NCBI RefSeq assembly: GCF_005877905.1
Contig: NZ_SWDV01000003.1
Location: 248,001 to 312,000, forward strand
Source: Pseudomonas nicosulfuronedens
GTDB lineage: Bacteria; Pseudomonadota; Gammaproteobacteria; Pseudomonadales; Pseudomonadaceae
Direction: 5' to 3'
DNA length: 64,000 nt
Shown: positions 63,218 through 64,000 of the stretch, piece by piece
Numbering within the stretch: position 1 is the stretch's first letter
Layout: each line of letters starts with the position of its first letter
The notes under the pieces: generated by a model
Database searches by the model: none
Told to the model about the DNA's origin: nothing
Seen by the model: the letters and a program-made list of their open reading frames with translations, nothing else
Made by a program: the position numbers and the translations under genes

Positions 63218-64000
63218 CTAGGGATGGTCGACCTGATCGAGGAAGTCGAGCAGGGTGGTATTGAATCTTTCCGGCTGGTCGAGCGGCGTGGCATGGCGCG
63301 AGTCCTCGATCACCACCAGGCGCGCGTTGGGCATGTGCCCGACATAGGCCTGCTTGAGCGAGACCGGGGTGTAGTCGCGGTCGGCGCTGATAACCAGGGT
63401 TGGACAGGTTATTCGCGCCAGGCGTTCCTGCACACCCCAGCCGATGATGGCGTGCAGGCTGGAGAGGTAGGCGCGCTTGTCGTTCTGCGGCCAGCGCTGC
63501 TGGATCTTGCGGCGCAGGTCGCTTTGCTCGGGCTTGGGGAAGAGCATCTTGCCCAGCGCCTTGCCCACGGTGTCCAGGCCCAGCACGTGGGCGAGGAACA
63601 GTCGGCGCGCCACTTCCAGGTACTCGCGAAAGCTGCGCGGTTTCACCTCCGGAGCGCTGTTGACGATGGTCAGGCTGTTCAGCCGTTCCGGCCAGCGAGT
63701 GGCCAGTTCGAAGCCGATCATGCCACCCATGCTGATGCCCACCAGATGCACACGGCCAAGGCTCAGGTGATCCAGCAGGGCGATCACGTCCTCGGCGAAG
63801 GCTCCGATGCTGTAGCGCTGGCGCGGTTTGTCCGACTGGCCGTGGCCGCGCACGTCGAGGGCGATCACCCGATGACGCTTCTCCAGCTCCGGTACCTGGT
63901 ATTCCCAGTCGCGGGTGCTGGAGCCGAGCCCATGTACCAGCAGGACCGGCGTGCCGAATCCGCTTTCCTCGTAGTGCAGGCGATGACCGGCGTGGTCGAA
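63218..64000 (-). CDS. Alpha/beta hydrolase (5' end outside the window)
   Basis: The frame is open through the right edge, so the start is missing. The visible ~260 residues hold the oxyanion loop LVHGLGSS, the nucleophile elbow GISMGGMIG, a likely acid in SADRDYTP, and the catalytic His in [13 protein letters not shown]. The substrate is unknown; 3-oxoadipate enol-lactonase-like and esterase relatives share this pattern. It is 23 bp upstream of ppiA on the same strand and probably co-transcribed. Confidence 0.86.
   Translation of the reverse strand, partial: FDHAGHRLHYEESGFGTPVLLVHGLGSSTRDWEYQVPELEKRHRVIALDVRGHGQSDKPRQRYSIGAFAEDVIALLDHLSLGRVHLVGISMGGMIGFELATRWPERLNSLTIVNSAPEVKPRSFREYLEVARRLFLAHVLGLDTVGKALGKMLFPKPEQSDLRRKIQQRWPQNDKRAYLSSLHAIIGWGVQERLARITCPTLVISADRDYTPVSLKQAYVGHMPNARLVVIEDSRHATPLDQPERFNTTLLDFLDQVDHP

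Overview
The window is chromosomal DNA of a Pseudomonas species. It is GC-rich, and gene order and protein sequences are close to the P. aeruginosa / P. citronellolis / P. nitroreducens part of the genus; I cannot fix the species from sequence alone. Everything is typical pseudomonad core genome except an accessory patch at about 25.3-30.8 kb. I found no rRNA, tRNA or CRISPR array.

Layout. (1) 1-25264: the distal half of the polar-flagellum and chemotaxis cluster, all on the + strand. It runs hsbR-like (cut by the window edge), hptB-like HPt, fliK, fliLMNOPQR-flhB, a TPM-domain membrane protein, flhA-flhF-fleN-fliA, cheY-cheZ-cheA-cheB, motC-motD, parC-parP, cheW and a DUF2802-type gene. Three good sigma-54 (-24/-12) promoters precede fliK, fliL and flhA. 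(2) 25265-30782: the accessory region. It holds a five-finger zinc-binding protein, an IS with a D35E transposase, AT-rich debris with a tandem repeat, and a two-gene minus-strand unit encoding a ComEC-like metallo-beta-lactamase-fold protein and a secreted RNase T2, each with an N-terminal SH3-like segment. (3) 30783-33235: a receiver-like protein and a minus-strand pair encoding a FliK-like protein and a free-standing FlhB C-terminal domain. (4) 33507-40925: the cytochrome c maturation operon ccmABCDEFGHI with a small lipoprotein gene behind it; a promoter and a terminator-like leader precede ccmA. (5) 41108-56563: mixed housekeeping genes, including a diguanylate cyclase, a lipoate-ligase-like protein, a KefB/C-type antiporter, a crotonase, a pseudouridine synthase, a C39-like protease fold, an AI-2E family permease, an MsbA-like ABC exporter, a CvfB-like S1 protein, an ArcD-type antiporter and peptide deformylase. 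(6) 56652-60533: hexR divergent from zwf-pgl-eda, the Entner-Doudoroff entry module. (7) 60718-64000: an ABC exporter, a periplasmic cyclophilin and the 3' part of an alpha/beta hydrolase, all on the - strand.

How the genes work together. Region 1 encodes the flagellar export gate (FliOPQR, FlhA, FlhB), switch (FliM, FliN), hook-length ruler (FliK), polar placement and number control (FlhF, FleN), the late sigma factor (FliA), the chemotaxis phosphorelay, the second stator pair (MotCD) and the ParC/ParP system that holds chemotaxis arrays at the pole. The HsbR/HptB-like pair at its start couples a phosphorelay to an anti-sigma/c-di-GMP switch in P. aeruginosa. Ccm genes attach heme to periplasmic c-type cytochromes. 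HexR represses zwf-pgl-eda until the pathway intermediate KDPG accumulates.

The most interesting signals are repeated CheY-docking-like peptides in the CheA linker, the MBL/RNase T2 SH3 pair, the five-finger zinc protein apparently inserted ahead of a stranded terminator, a possible attenuator before ccmA, and an FlhB C-terminal domain lacking the NPTH site.
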